A DNA stretch of 61,134 nt from Desertifilum tharense IPPAS B-1220 (lineage in GTDB: Bacteria > Cyanobacteriota > Cyanobacteriia > Cyanobacteriales > Desertifilaceae). The notes beneath the pieces are model-generated. The model was not told where the DNA came from and made no database searches. It saw nothing but the letters and a program-made list of their open reading frames with translations. The stretch covers positions 1 to 61,134 of the forward strand of contig NZ_MJGC01000064.1 in assembly GCF_001746915.1 (NCBI RefSeq), written 5' to 3'. Both the position numbers and the translations under genes were made by a program. Below, piece by piece: positions 17,712 through 26,090 of the stretch (position 1 is its first letter; each line of letters starts with the position of its first letter).

Positions 17712-19088
17712 TCTAGTCACCCCTTGGGCTTCTAGAAAGGCTGCAACTTTGAGGAGGGAGGCTTCTTGATAGGGGGCTGCAATGAGTTGGACGCCGACGG
17801 GTAAGCCTTGGGAGGGTTGCAGGGGGACGGAAATAACGGGTAAGCCAATAAAGGATAGGGGTTGGGTGTAGAGGCCTAAGTTTGGACGTAGAAGGACTTC
17901 TTCGCCGTTAATGATTAGGGTTTGTTGACCGATGCGGGTGGCGGGAGTGGGGGTGGTTGGGGCGATGATGATATCGACGGTTTGGAAGAGTTCGCGGACG
18001 CGATCGCGATACCATTGGCGAAACCGTTGGGCTTGAATGTACCAACTTGCGGGGATGAATAAGCCTGCCAAAAAGCGATCGCGCGTAGCCGGATCGAAGT
18101 CTTGGGGACGCCGCTTTAAGTCAGCGAAGTGCAGGTTTGCCCCTTCTGTGGCTGTAATAATATAGGCCGCAGCCCTCGCCCTCGCTGCTTCTGGAATAGT
18201 GACTGTTTGAGTTGTCGATAAGGCTTTGGCGACTTGTTCCACCGCCGCATGAACCTCTGGTTCTCCTCCCGTGGCAAAATGTCCGCTAGCCACTGCAATT
18301 CGCAACCCGTCTATCCCCTGGTTGAGTTGGGAGAGGGTGGGTTCTGGATCGCCTGTATAGCAGATCGGATCGCGAGGATCGGGGCCTTGCATAATATCAA
18401 AGGCGATCGCCATATCTCTGACCGATCGCCCAAGCGGCCCCACATGATCCAAGCTGCCACTAAATAGCGTCATTCCCGCCCGCGATAGCCGCCCGTAGGT
18501 GGGTTTTAGACCATAAATGCCGCATAGGGCCGCCGGAACCCGAATAGACCCATTGGTATCCGATCCTAAGCTTAAGGGGACTAAACCTCCCGCCACCGCC
18601 GCCCCCGATCCGCCAGAGGAACCCCCCGCAATCCGGTTAAGATCGTGGGGGTTATGTACTGGCCCATAGTGGGAATTTTCGGTGACAAACCCATAGGCGT
18701 ATTCGTCCATATTCAACGCGCCGACGAGGATCGCCCCCGCTTGTTTGAGGCGAGTAATGACAGTAGCATCCTGTTTGGCGGAGGGCTTTTCCGCATCGAT
18801 AATAGAACCCGCGATCGTGGTAATACCTTGGATATCAAATAGGTTTTTGACTGCAAAGGGAACGCCTGCTAGGGGGCCGGGTTCCTGTCCTTGGGCAATT
18901 TGGCGATCGATCTCTTCGGCTTGTTGCAGGGCCGATCCGTCGGTTAAGGCGGTGAAGCAGTTGAGTTTTTTGTCGCGTTGGTCGATCCGATTAAGAGTAT
19001 TGGTGATAATTTGACTGGCGGATACTTTTTGCTGACGTACCGCCGTGGCGATCGCGATCGCGTCATCCTGCACAAATTCCAATGTCAT
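17691..19088 (-). CDS. amidase-signature hydrolase, AtzE-like
   Basis: This is a 465-residue amidase-signature enzyme. The catalytic triad is visible: Lys81 (FAVKNLFD), cis-Ser157 in GGSSGGSGA, and nucleophile Ser181 in GSDTNGSIR. The DTNGS form and a DUF4089 gene directly upstream match the AtzE/AtzG pair, in which AtzE hydrolyses 1-carboxybiuret or related carboxylated ureas in nitrogen release. GatA is a less likely alternative because no GatB/GatC lies here. The C-terminal residues (RVLSAKC) are encoded by the repeat heptamers that also supply the stop, so the native tail has been replaced. Confidence 0.85.
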   Translation of the reverse strand: MTLEFVQDDAIAIATAVRQQKVSASQIITNTLNRIDQRDKKLNCFTALTDGSALQQAEEIDRQIAQGQEPGPLAGVPFAVKNLFDIQGITTIAGSIIDAEKPSAKQDATVITRLKQAGAILVGALNMDEYAYGFVTENSHYGPVHNPHDLNRIAGGSSGGSGAAVAGGLVPLSLGSDTNGSIRVPAALCGIYGLKPTYGRLSRAGMTLFSGSLDHVGPLGRSVRDMAIAFDIMQGPDPRDPICYTGDPEPTLSQLNQGIDGLRIAVASGHFATGGEPEVHAAVEQVAKALSTTQTVTIPEAARARAAAYIITATEGANLHFADLKRRPQDFDPATRDRFLAGLFIPASWYIQAQRFRQWYRDRVRELFQTVDIIIAPTTPTPATRIGQQTLIINGEEVLLRPNLGLYTQPLSFIGLPVISVPLQPSQGLPVGVQLIAAPYQEASLLKVAAFLEAQGVTRVLSAKC

Positions 19089-19101
19089 CGCGTGTTAACC
19101 T

Positions 19102-19290
19102 TTAGGGTTGGAAGGTGGGGGCCGCTTGGACGGTTTCGGGTAGGGGAAAGTCGTTGACAAATTTAGCGATCGCTTCAATTTTCTCCAAATTATCCACCAC
19201 TCCCGCTTGCTGTTCGGGCGATAGGGACAGATCGAGAACGCGGGCCATTTGTTCAACGTAAGCGGTTAACGGATCGTTGCGATCGCTCAT
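19102..19290 (-). CDS. AtzG-like small subunit (DUF4089)
   Basis: This 62-residue helical protein lies 13 nt upstream of the AtzE-like amidase gene in the same orientation. The AtzG family resembles GatC and wraps its amidase partner to stabilise it, and gene order here is the same as in the known pair. The ATG at 19290 (MSDRNDPLTAYVEQMARVLDL) is chosen because family members begin close to the YVEQMA helix. A longer frame from 19362 would run into the divergent promoter region and the palindrome at 19339. Confidence 0.75.
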   Translation of the reverse strand: MSDRNDPLTAYVEQMARVLDLSLSPEQQAGVVDNLEKIEAIAKFVNDFPLPETVQAAPTFQP

Positions 19291-19338
19291 GTGAGTGAGT
19301 AAACGATAGAAGATTGATTTTAATCTATCAGTAATCCA

Positions 19339-19367
19339 GTAGGGTGCGTCAGTTTGACACACCCTAC
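19339..19367. repeat. dispersed palindrome upstream of cydA
   Basis: GTAGGGTGCGTC pairs with GACACACCCTAC imperfectly across a short centre. The same palindrome, in perfect form, recurs at 21062-21086 beyond the 3' end of cydA. It sits in the divergent spacer between the AtzG-like gene and cydA, 32 nt before the cydA start. Confidence 0.85.
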
Positions 19368-19390
19368 AATTGGGGAACGCGTCAACTGTC

Positions 19391-19394
19391 GAGG
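19391..19394 (+). promoter_or_regulatory. ribosome binding site of cydA
   Basis: GAGG lies 5 nt before ATG 19400. It supports this start over a TTG at 19370 that would begin just beyond the palindrome. Confidence 0.5.
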
Positions 19395-19399
19395 TTAGT

Positions 19400-20839
19400 A
19401 TGGAATTTCTCTCGAATACTGTCGTGCTATCTCGCCTTCAGTTTGCCTTAACTGCTATCTTTCATATGCTTTGGCCTGTACTGACAACGGGTATGGGGAT
19501 ATATCTGGTGATTGTGGAAGGCTTATGGCTGAAAACGCGCAATCCTAATTACTACTACCATGCCCGCTTTTGGTCAAAGCTGTACGTTCTCAATTTTGGC
19601 ATTGGGGTAGCCACTGGCGTTCCGATGGAGTTTCAGTTTGGCACGAACTGGGCCCCCTTTTCGGAGGCGGTGGGTGACTTTTTTGGTAGCATCCTGGGGT
19701 TTGAAGCTTCGATGGCGTTTATGCTAGAAGCCGGTTTTCTGGGAATTATGCTGTTTGGCTGGGAACGCGTTAACCCCGTCATTCACTATTTGGCAACCAT
19801 TATGGTGGCTTTTGGGGCGAACTTATCCACTTTTTGGATATTAATTGCCAATTCCTGGATGCAAACGCCTGCGGGTGGTGAGATGGTGGAGGGTAAGTTT
19901 GTGGTTAGCGATTATTTTCAAGCGATCCTCAACCCCTTTATGGCCAATAGCGTGATGCATATGTTTTTTGCGACGCTGGAGACTTCGCTATTTGTGATTG
20001 GGGGAATTAGCGCTTGGTATATTCTCAATCAGCGTCATCCAGAGTTTTTCGCCAAGTCCTTTAAGATTGTATTGGCGATCGCGATCGCGGTTGCCCCTCT
20101 ACAAATCTATATCGGTCACTTAAGCGGCGAACAAGTCTACCACTACCAACCCTCCAAACTCGCCGCCATCGAAGCCAAATGGGAAACCCTCCCCGCTGGA
20201 AAACCCGCCGACTGGAGTTTATTAGCGCTTCCCAATAACCAAACCGAACAAAATGATTGGGAAGTTACCATCCCCAACGCTTTAGGTCTTATTCTTGAAC
20301 TCAAACCCATCCTTTCAGAACCCGTACTTGGCTTAAAAGAATGGGCCCCTGAAGATCGGCCGCGAATGGTGGGGTTAGTCTACTATGCGTTTCGCCTCAT
20401 GGTGGGGATCGGCTTTTTCTTTGCAGCGTTGATGCTTTTTACCGTCCTGCAATGGTGGCGCGGTAAACTCTCTCCAGAACAAATTGCTCAACAGCGTTGG
20501 TTAATGCGAGCCTGGATCTTAGCGGCCCCTTTGGGTTATCTTGCAGTAGAATCCGGTTGGATTGTCCGTTGCGTCGGTCGGCAACCTTGGACAGTTTACG
20601 GCAAAATTCGCACGGTTGATGCGGCGTCTCATCTTCCCCCAGGTGAAGTTTTAACCTCTTTAAGCCTATTTGCGATCGTTTATACGCTTCTGTTCTTTAC
20701 GACCCTATATTTTGGTAGCCGCATCATTCGTCATGGCCCCAATTTTGATTTACCCATTCCTGGGGAAGATCAACCCGCTGTTGACACCACTCCCGGCGAA
20801 CCTCTCCCGGATCAACGTCCGGTGGAAGCACAGCAATGA
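19400..20839 (+). CDS. cydA: cytochrome bd-type quinol oxidase subunit I
   Basis: This 479-residue membrane protein is the haem-carrying subunit of the bd-type terminal oxidase, which oxidises quinol and reduces O2 to water. It starts EFLSNTVVLSRLQFALTAIFHMLWP, with the high-spin haem ligand His. It has His in NSVMHMFFATLE, Met in FRLMVGIGF (axial ligands of haem b558), and the signature ESGWIVRCVGRQPW. The quinol loop is short, the cyanide-insensitive (CioA) type. cydB, the obligatory partner normally next to it, is absent. The next gene is an unrelated glycosyltransferase after a repeat-filled spacer. Confidence 0.92.
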   Translation: MEFLSNTVVLSRLQFALTAIFHMLWPVLTTGMGIYLVIVEGLWLKTRNPNYYYHARFWSKLYVLNFGIGVATGVPMEFQFGTNWAPFSEAVGDFFGSILGFEASMAFMLEAGFLGIMLFGWERVNPVIHYLATIMVAFGANLSTFWILIANSWMQTPAGGEMVEGKFVVSDYFQAILNPFMANSVMHMFFATLETSLFVIGGISAWYILNQRHPEFFAKSFKIVLAIAIAVAPLQIYIGHLSGEQVYHYQPSKLAAIEAKWETLPAGKPADWSLLALPNNQTEQNDWEVTIPNALGLILELKPILSEPVLGLKEWAPEDRPRMVGLVYYAFRLMVGIGFFFAALMLFTVLQWWRGKLSPEQIAQQRWLMRAWILAAPLGYLAVESGWIVRCVGRQPWTVYGKIRTVDAASHLPPGEVLTSLSLFAIVYTLLFFTTLYFGSRIIRHGPNFDLPIPGEDQPAVDTTPGEPLPDQRPVEAQQ

Positions 20840-20850
20840 AAGGAGTGCAA

Positions 20851-21053
20851 AGTACCGAGTACCGAGTTCCGAGGGAGAAATGAGTGCTGAGTAAGTTCCG
20901 AGTTCCGAGTTCCCAGTGGGAAAAGAGTGCTGAGTTCAAAAAGTTAGGACTGCTGAGAAGTCTGGAAGTAATTAGGGTTAACCCTGAATTCTCTTCTTCC
21001 CCAACCCCTAATTCCCAATTCCCAACTCCCTATTAAGGATGGGGAGATGGGGA
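20851..21053. repeat. composite repeat block after cydA, including core copy D
   Basis: TACCGAG and GTTCCGA heptamers lead to GTGCTGA, then the conserved core in direct orientation (20935-21008) and CTCCCA units. The block lies 11 nt after the cydA stop. The 304-bp spacer contains no gene, only this block and the palindrome at 21062. Confidence 0.88.
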
Positions 21054-21061
21054 GTAATACA

Positions 21062-21086
21062 GTAGGGTGCGTCTGACGCACCCTAC
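21062..21086. repeat. perfect palindrome downstream of cydA
   Basis: GTAGGGTGCGTC is followed by its exact reverse complement GACGCACCCTAC around one central T. It matches 19339-19367, so cydA is bracketed by two copies. Confidence 0.88.
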
Positions 21087-21143
21087 AATTACAACTACTC
21101 CAAACAGTGAGATGATGGGATAATTTGGGTTTGAGAGTTACCC

Positions 21144-22109
21144 GTGACTTCCTTGCCGAAATATTCTTTAGTTGTTCCCATTTATAACGAAGAAGAGAAC
21201 ATCCCGGAGATGTATCGCCGCTTGAGTGCGGTGATGGATAATTTGGATCGGCATAGCGAGTTAATTTTGGTCAATGATGGCAGTCGCGATCGCTCTTTGC
21301 AACTGATCCGCGATCTCTATCGTAAGGATAATCGGGTTTGTTATCTCAGTTTTGCTCGTAACTTTGGCCACCAAGTCGCCGTCAGTGCTGGGTTACAATA
21401 TGCGCGGGGTGAAGCGGTGATTGTGTTGGATGCCGATTTGCAAGACCCACCGGAGTTAATTCCGTATTTGATTGAATTGTGGCAGCAAGGTTTTGAGGTG
21501 GTCTATGCTCAACGTCGCCGCCGCTTTCAGGAAAATTGGTTTAAGCGGTTTTGTGCTTATACGTTTTACCGAGTTTTGAACGCTCTCACCGATACGAAAA
21601 TTCCCCCAGATACGGGTGATTTCTGCTTGATGGATCGGCAGGTGGTGGATGTTCTTAATTCTATGCCAGAACGCGATCGCTATTTGCGGGGTCTGCGGGC
21701 TTGGGTGGGGTTTCGTCAAACGGCTTTCTTGTTCGATCGCGATCCGCGCTTTGCAGGGGAAGTCAAGTATACCTTTAGAAAGTCCTTGGCTTTAGCCATT
21801 AATGCCTTAGTCTCGTTTTCTAAGGTTCCCCTTCGGATCGCAACCTATCTAGGGTTAGTGGCGGCTGCGATCGCACTTTTGATGGCTATCCTTGTCTTCT
21901 ACTGGCGCGTCTTTTATCCCGGTTCCCCGTTAACCGGATATGCGGCTATTTTGATTGCTATTTTCTTCCTAGGGGCCGTGCAATTAGTCTGTTTAGGTAT
22001 TTTAGGAGAATATATCGGCCGAATCTACGAGGAAGTCAAAGGTCGGCCTCTCTATACCCTAGGGGAAATTGGCGGATTTGAAAAAGAACGAACCCAAAAC
22101 CCGCGTTAA
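21144..22109 (+). CDS. membrane-anchored glycosyltransferase, GT2 (GtrB/DPM1-like)
   Basis: This 321-residue family-2 glycosyltransferase has a GT-A domain starting [15 protein letters not shown], with the metal-binding DADLQDPPE (about 97-105) and the QRRRR region, followed by two C-terminal membrane helices (about 233-257 and 265-290). This layout matches transferases that load a sugar onto polyprenyl phosphate (GtrB, ArnC, DPM1). The start is GTG at 21144, close behind the palindrome, with no strong Shine-Dalgarno. It is convergent with hisH. Confidence 0.88.
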   Translation: MTSLPKYSLVVPIYNEEENIPEMYRRLSAVMDNLDRHSELILVNDGSRDRSLQLIRDLYRKDNRVCYLSFARNFGHQVAVSAGLQYARGEAVIVLDADLQDPPELIPYLIELWQQGFEVVYAQRRRRFQENWFKRFCAYTFYRVLNALTDTKIPPDTGDFCLMDRQVVDVLNSMPERDRYLRGLRAWVGFRQTAFLFDRDPRFAGEVKYTFRKSLALAINALVSFSKVPLRIATYLGLVAAAIALLMAILVFYWRVFYPGSPLTGYAAILIAIFFLGAVQLVCLGILGEYIGRIYEEVKGRPLYTLGEIGGFEKERTQNPR

Positions 22110-22115
22110 CGGGTT
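22098..22115. terminator. hairpin between convergent GT2 and hisH genes
   Basis: AACCCG pairs with CGGGTT across a 6-nt loop that contains the GT2 stop codon. There is no U-tract on either strand, so it is a weak terminator candidate. Confidence 0.35.
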
Positions 22116-22128
22116 GGGTGGAACAATT

Positions 22129-22764
22129 CTAGACCAAAACCTGAGCGCGGACTTGACTGACAAAGTTGGATAAAATTTGTAAGCCAGCGGTTGAAGATTT
22201 TTCTGGGTGAAATTGTACCGCCATCACGTTATCTTTGGCGATCGCCGCCGTCACCGTTTGCGTTCCGTGGGTAATTTGCGCCGCATTGATGCTGGGATCT
22301 GTGGGACTGACATAGAAGGAATGAACGAAATATACCCAAGGGTTTTGGGGTAACTGCTGCCAAAGCGGACAATTGGGTTGAGTCAGTTCTAACTGGTTCC
22401 ATCCCATGTGGGGAATTGTAATGCCGGGTTCGTGCTGAAAACGCCTGACTTGACCGGGTATAATCCCTAAACCGGGTTCTGTACCTTCTTCGCTACTGTC
22501 AAACAGGATTTGCAAACCCAGACAAATTCCCAAAAAAGGCTTACCGCTAGCGATCGCATTCTCGATCGGTTTTTCTAAATGACGCGCTCTTAACTGCTGT
22601 ACGGCATAATCAAACGCCCCAACTCCTGGCAATAATACCGCATCCGCCCGTTCAATTTCGGCTGGCGAATCGGTAATTTTTGGCGTCGCACCCGCTTTTT
22701 CTAAACCCTTGCAAACCGAGTGCAAATTGCCCATGTCATAATCAACAACAGCAATGACTGACAT
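22129..22764 (-). CDS. hisH: imidazole glycerol phosphate synthase, glutaminase subunit
   Basis: This class-I glutamine amidotransferase has 211 residues. It supplies ammonia to HisF for ring closure in histidine synthesis. The nucleophile elbow GICLGLQ (Cys81), the oxyanion strand PGVGAFDYA and the His186/Glu188 pair in FHPEKS complete the triad. hisF is not adjacent, which is usual in cyanobacteria, where his genes are scattered. Confidence 0.95.
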   Translation of the reverse strand: MSVIAVVDYDMGNLHSVCKGLEKAGATPKITDSPAEIERADAVLLPGVGAFDYAVQQLRARHLEKPIENAIASGKPFLGICLGLQILFDSSEEGTEPGLGIIPGQVRRFQHEPGITIPHMGWNQLELTQPNCPLWQQLPQNPWVYFVHSFYVSPTDPSINAAQITHGTQTVTAAIAKDNVMAVQFHPEKSSTAGLQILSNFVSQVRAQVLV

Positions 22765-22894
22765 TGCGCTTTCCCCTGTTGGTGAAGTCCTCTCTATCTT
22801 ATCGGAAAGCAGACGTAAAACCCTGATGCTTCAGCGTAAGGATATCAGCCGCAGCAAAGGAATTCTCTACTTTTAAACCGATCGCGGATATCCA

Positions 22895-23416
22895 ATGCAC
22901 CCAAAAATCCTGTTAACCTCCTTCACCACCTGGTTAGCGCATCAGCCTTCCAACGCCTCCGACGATCTGTTAGCAGAAGTGGCTAGCCGTATTCCCTCCC
23001 CCGAACAATTCGCCTTTTTGCGCCAGTTACCCGTCGATACCGCACAAGCCAGCCAAATTGCGATCGCCAAAATCAAAACCTGGCAACCCGACGCGATCGT
23101 TTGTTGTGGCATGGCAGAACGTCGCGCCGATTTAAGCGTAGAATCCACTGCCTATTGCGGTCAGGAATGCCTGCAAACCCCTGTTAACCTCAAAACTCTC
23201 CTCACCGACCTAGAGCGCGTCAAAATTAGCCACGATGCCGGAAAATTTGTCTGTGAAGGTCTTTATTACGCCGTTCTCCACTTCCTCCACACCCAGGCTT
23301 TAAGCGCCTCTTGTCTCTTCGTTCACGTTCCCATCCTCACCCCAACCAACAAAGCGGTTATCCTAGAAGACTTTCTCGCTATTCTCCAGCGCTTGCAAAA
23401 CCCAGAAACTTTTTAA
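22895..23416 (+). CDS. pyroglutamyl peptidase-like protein (peptidase C15)
   Basis: The product has 173 residues. Family C15 removes N-terminal pyroglutamate from peptides. The expected triad can be aligned: Glu83 (ADLSVE, matching the family's RTDITPE), Cys120 in HDAGKFVCEG and His144 in FVHVP. The protein is shorter than typical Pcp (about 210-215 residues), mainly between the Glu and Cys motifs, and the N-terminal LLTSFTTWLAHQPSN replaces the usual TGFEPFGG…NPS. Activity is likely but specificity is uncertain. Confidence 0.8.
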   Translation: MHPKILLTSFTTWLAHQPSNASDDLLAEVASRIPSPEQFAFLRQLPVDTAQASQIAIAKIKTWQPDAIVCCGMAERRADLSVESTAYCGQECLQTPVNLKTLLTDLERVKISHDAGKFVCEGLYYAVLHFLHTQALSASCLFVHVPILTPTNKAVILEDFLAILQRLQNPETF

Positions 23417-23460
23417 CGGGGTTCGTGTCAAACTGGACAAATTTGGTTGTGAGGCACTTC

Positions 23461-24855
23461 ATGCAACTTTCCAAAACCTGGCTACGATGGGCCATTGTAC
23501 CCTGCTTGCCATTCCTACTCGCTCAAACGCCTGCGGAGACTCCCCCCCAAGAAATTGTGAAACCGCAAGAAGTCAGACCCTTACCGGGGCAGCTAGATAG
23601 CGTTCCGGTGTTTAATAGCAATAGTCCTGAACTGGTTCTGAGTGAAGGAATTTTACTTTCCACCTTTCCACCCGCCGGAAAGCGATCGCAACAAGCGCAT
23701 TTAAACTTTCCATTTCGGGGTCGTTTTGATATCTTCGCCCATCACGTCGCCCGTGCGGAACCCCCAGATAACCTCAGAACCCTGTATTTGGGTATCGTGC
23801 TGCATAACCCCGGTTCCCAAACCGTCAATGTTGATATTTTGCAAGCCGCCAGTTACCTCTCGCAACCCGACGCGCCGTTTATTCAACTCCCCCCAGTGGT
23901 AGAAAATCCTGACGGACAGGTGTATGCTGGCCCTGGGAGTCGGGTAATGAGCGATATTTTACGCGGCCGTCGTCAAGCAGACTTTCCCGCAAGTATTAGC
24001 ATTCCTCCTGGAGAATATCGCCTCGTCCTGAATGCGCCAATTCCCGTTAGAGAGTTAACCCCCCCATTGAATGGTCGCTCTACTTTAATGCGCTTGCGGA
24101 GTAGCGATACCGTGTATGCTGCGAGCTTATCGCAATTTGCCAGACTCAACCCCGACGGTAGCGAACGCGCCCCCAATTTAGCAGAATGGCAGCAAATTTT
24201 AAATAAAGGGGACCTTGCTACGCCGCGCGATCGCACTCCCACCCCACCGGATGCCACAGGCTCAATTATCTACGGTCGGGTTGCAGGTGTCGCTAGGGGT
24301 TCCCAATGGCGAGCAAACTTAGGTAATCCCCATTTAACCATACCCGAACCCGGACAAGCCTTTTCCTACGGGATTAGCACCCTGCGAGGGGGAATGCAGG
24401 GAACCGGACAGATTCAAACTGCACCTATGCTCGTCCGCTATCCCGATACCGCCTACGAAGCGCACGGTAACTACGGCATTCACTACAATCTTGCCTTACC
24501 CCTCCATAATCCCACCAATCGCCCCCAAACGGTGACGGTGAAGCTGCAAACCCCCCTCAAAGAGGATCGCCTCTCCGCTGGAGGGTTGCGTTTTCTAGAC
24601 CCCCCTGCTGCTCAAGTCTTCTTCCGAGGAACCGTTCGGGTACGCTATCCCAACGCGCAAGGAAACCCCCAAACCCGCTTTGTCCACCTGGTACAACGAA
24701 GAGGTCAACAGGGAGAACCCCTCGCAACACTGAATTTAGCTGGAGGCGATCGCGCTTTGGTTGAAGTAGACTTACTCTATCCCCCAGACGCCACTCCTCC
24801 CCAGATGTTGACAGTGGAAACCCTTTCTTTGAGTGCTTCTCTAAGTGCTGAGTAG
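23461..24855 (+). CDS. DUF3370 domain protein, probably exported
   Basis: This is a 464-residue protein of a family largely confined to cyanobacteria. It starts at ATG 23461 with a signal-like hydrophobic segment (WLRWAIVPCLPFLLAQT), followed by the family's EVRPLPGQLDSVPVFNSNSPE segment and FDIFAHHVAR. The rest is beta-rich and includes a NYGIHYNLALPLHNPT stretch. Its function is unknown; cell-surface location is inferred. The last eight or so residues (SASLSAE) and the stop are encoded by GTGCTGA repeat units, so the end of the gene has been overwritten. Confidence 0.85.
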   Translation: MQLSKTWLRWAIVPCLPFLLAQTPAETPPQEIVKPQEVRPLPGQLDSVPVFNSNSPELVLSEGILLSTFPPAGKRSQQAHLNFPFRGRFDIFAHHVARAEPPDNLRTLYLGIVLHNPGSQTVNVDILQAASYLSQPDAPFIQLPPVVENPDGQVYAGPGSRVMSDILRGRRQADFPASISIPPGEYRLVLNAPIPVRELTPPLNGRSTLMRLRSSDTVYAASLSQFARLNPDGSERAPNLAEWQQILNKGDLATPRDRTPTPPDATGSIIYGRVAGVARGSQWRANLGNPHLTIPEPGQAFSYGISTLRGGMQGTGQIQTAPMLVRYPDTAYEAHGNYGIHYNLALPLHNPTNRPQTVTVKLQTPLKEDRLSAGGLRFLDPPAAQVFFRGTVRVRYPNAQGNPQTRFVHLVQRRGQQGEPLATLNLAGGDRALVEVDLLYPPDATPPQMLTVETLSLSASLSAE

Positions 24856-24902
24856 AAAGTGCTGAGTGCTGAGTGGGGAAAGGAGTGCTGAGTAGAAAGT
24901 GG
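24832..24902. repeat. GTGCTGA repeat block at the DUF3370 gene end
   Basis: The GAGTGCT/AAGTGCT heptamers begin inside the coding sequence and continue beyond the stop. The remaining spacer to the tRNA gene (about 24903-25020) holds no gene, only a short imperfect inverted GTAGCGGAG/CTACGCTCC pair. Confidence 0.85.
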
Positions 24903-25024
24903 TGTTATTCGCTCCTGCGTAGCGGAGTCAAGCTGCTACGCTCCAAGCGAGTTATTTCAGTTCCAACCTCTGGCTAAGAACTTGTTCCTCCACTCAGCAG
25001 TTGAGAGCTGGCTTTTGGCTAGAA

Positions 25025-25148
25025 ACTCGGAACTCGGAACTCGGAACTTTATACTCCACTCAGCACTCAGCACTTTACACTCAGCACTTTCTTCCCACTC
25101 AGCACTCAGCACTTTACACTCAGCACTTAGAAAAGCACTCAGCACTTT
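25025..25148. repeat. heptamer repeats abutting the tRNA-Pro 3' end
   Basis: CGGAACT units followed by CAGCACT units run to within about 6 nt of the tRNA 3' end at 25154 (reverse strand). This is another example of the repeat sitting directly downstream of a gene. Confidence 0.85.
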
Positions 25149-25153
25149 AAAAA

Positions 25154-25227
25154 TCGGGATGACAGGATTTGAACCTGCGACATCCTGCTCCCAAAGCAGG
25201 CGCGCTACCAAGCTGCGCTACATCCCG
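25154..25227 (-). tRNA. tRNA-Pro (anticodon TGG)
   Basis: This 74-nt tRNA on the reverse strand has a 7-bp acceptor stem CGGGATG/CATCCCG with discriminator A. The D arm is AGCGCAGCTTGGTAGCGC, the anticodon loop CTTTGGGAG gives anticodon TGG, and the T loop is GGTTCAAATCC. The 3' CCA is not encoded. Confidence 0.95.
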
Positions 25228-25435
25228 TAATTCACCGGTACGATCCCTAGTGGCGATCGCACTCAACCTGAATTATAACCGATCTTGCTGAAGAGTCAAC
25301 GTTTCTACAGATAGAGCTTGACATCAGGCAATTTCCATCCTCACCAAGGATAGAGACGGGGCTAAGGCTAACCCTCCCCCGACTCAAGTATGGGGGATTC
25401 TAAGAGGATGTTACCCAGCCGGATGAATTAAACTG

Positions 25436-25456
25436 TAGAGGGCATTGATTTGCCCT

Positions 25457-25459
<3 letters not shown>
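25436..25459 (-). terminator. terminator hairpin at the GNAT stop codon
   Basis: TAGAGGGCA and TGCCCTCTA form a perfect 9-bp stem with a 6-nt loop. On the reverse strand the stem starts at the GNAT TAG stop, and only a short T-run follows, so termination may be partial. Confidence 0.6.
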
Positions 25460-26086
<627 letters not shown>

Positions 26087-26090
26087 TCAT

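Noticed and set aside
23311..23460. extended N-terminus for the DUF3370 protein
   Set aside because: It would overlap the C15 peptidase gene by over 100 bp; ATG 23461 starts a signal-like segment.
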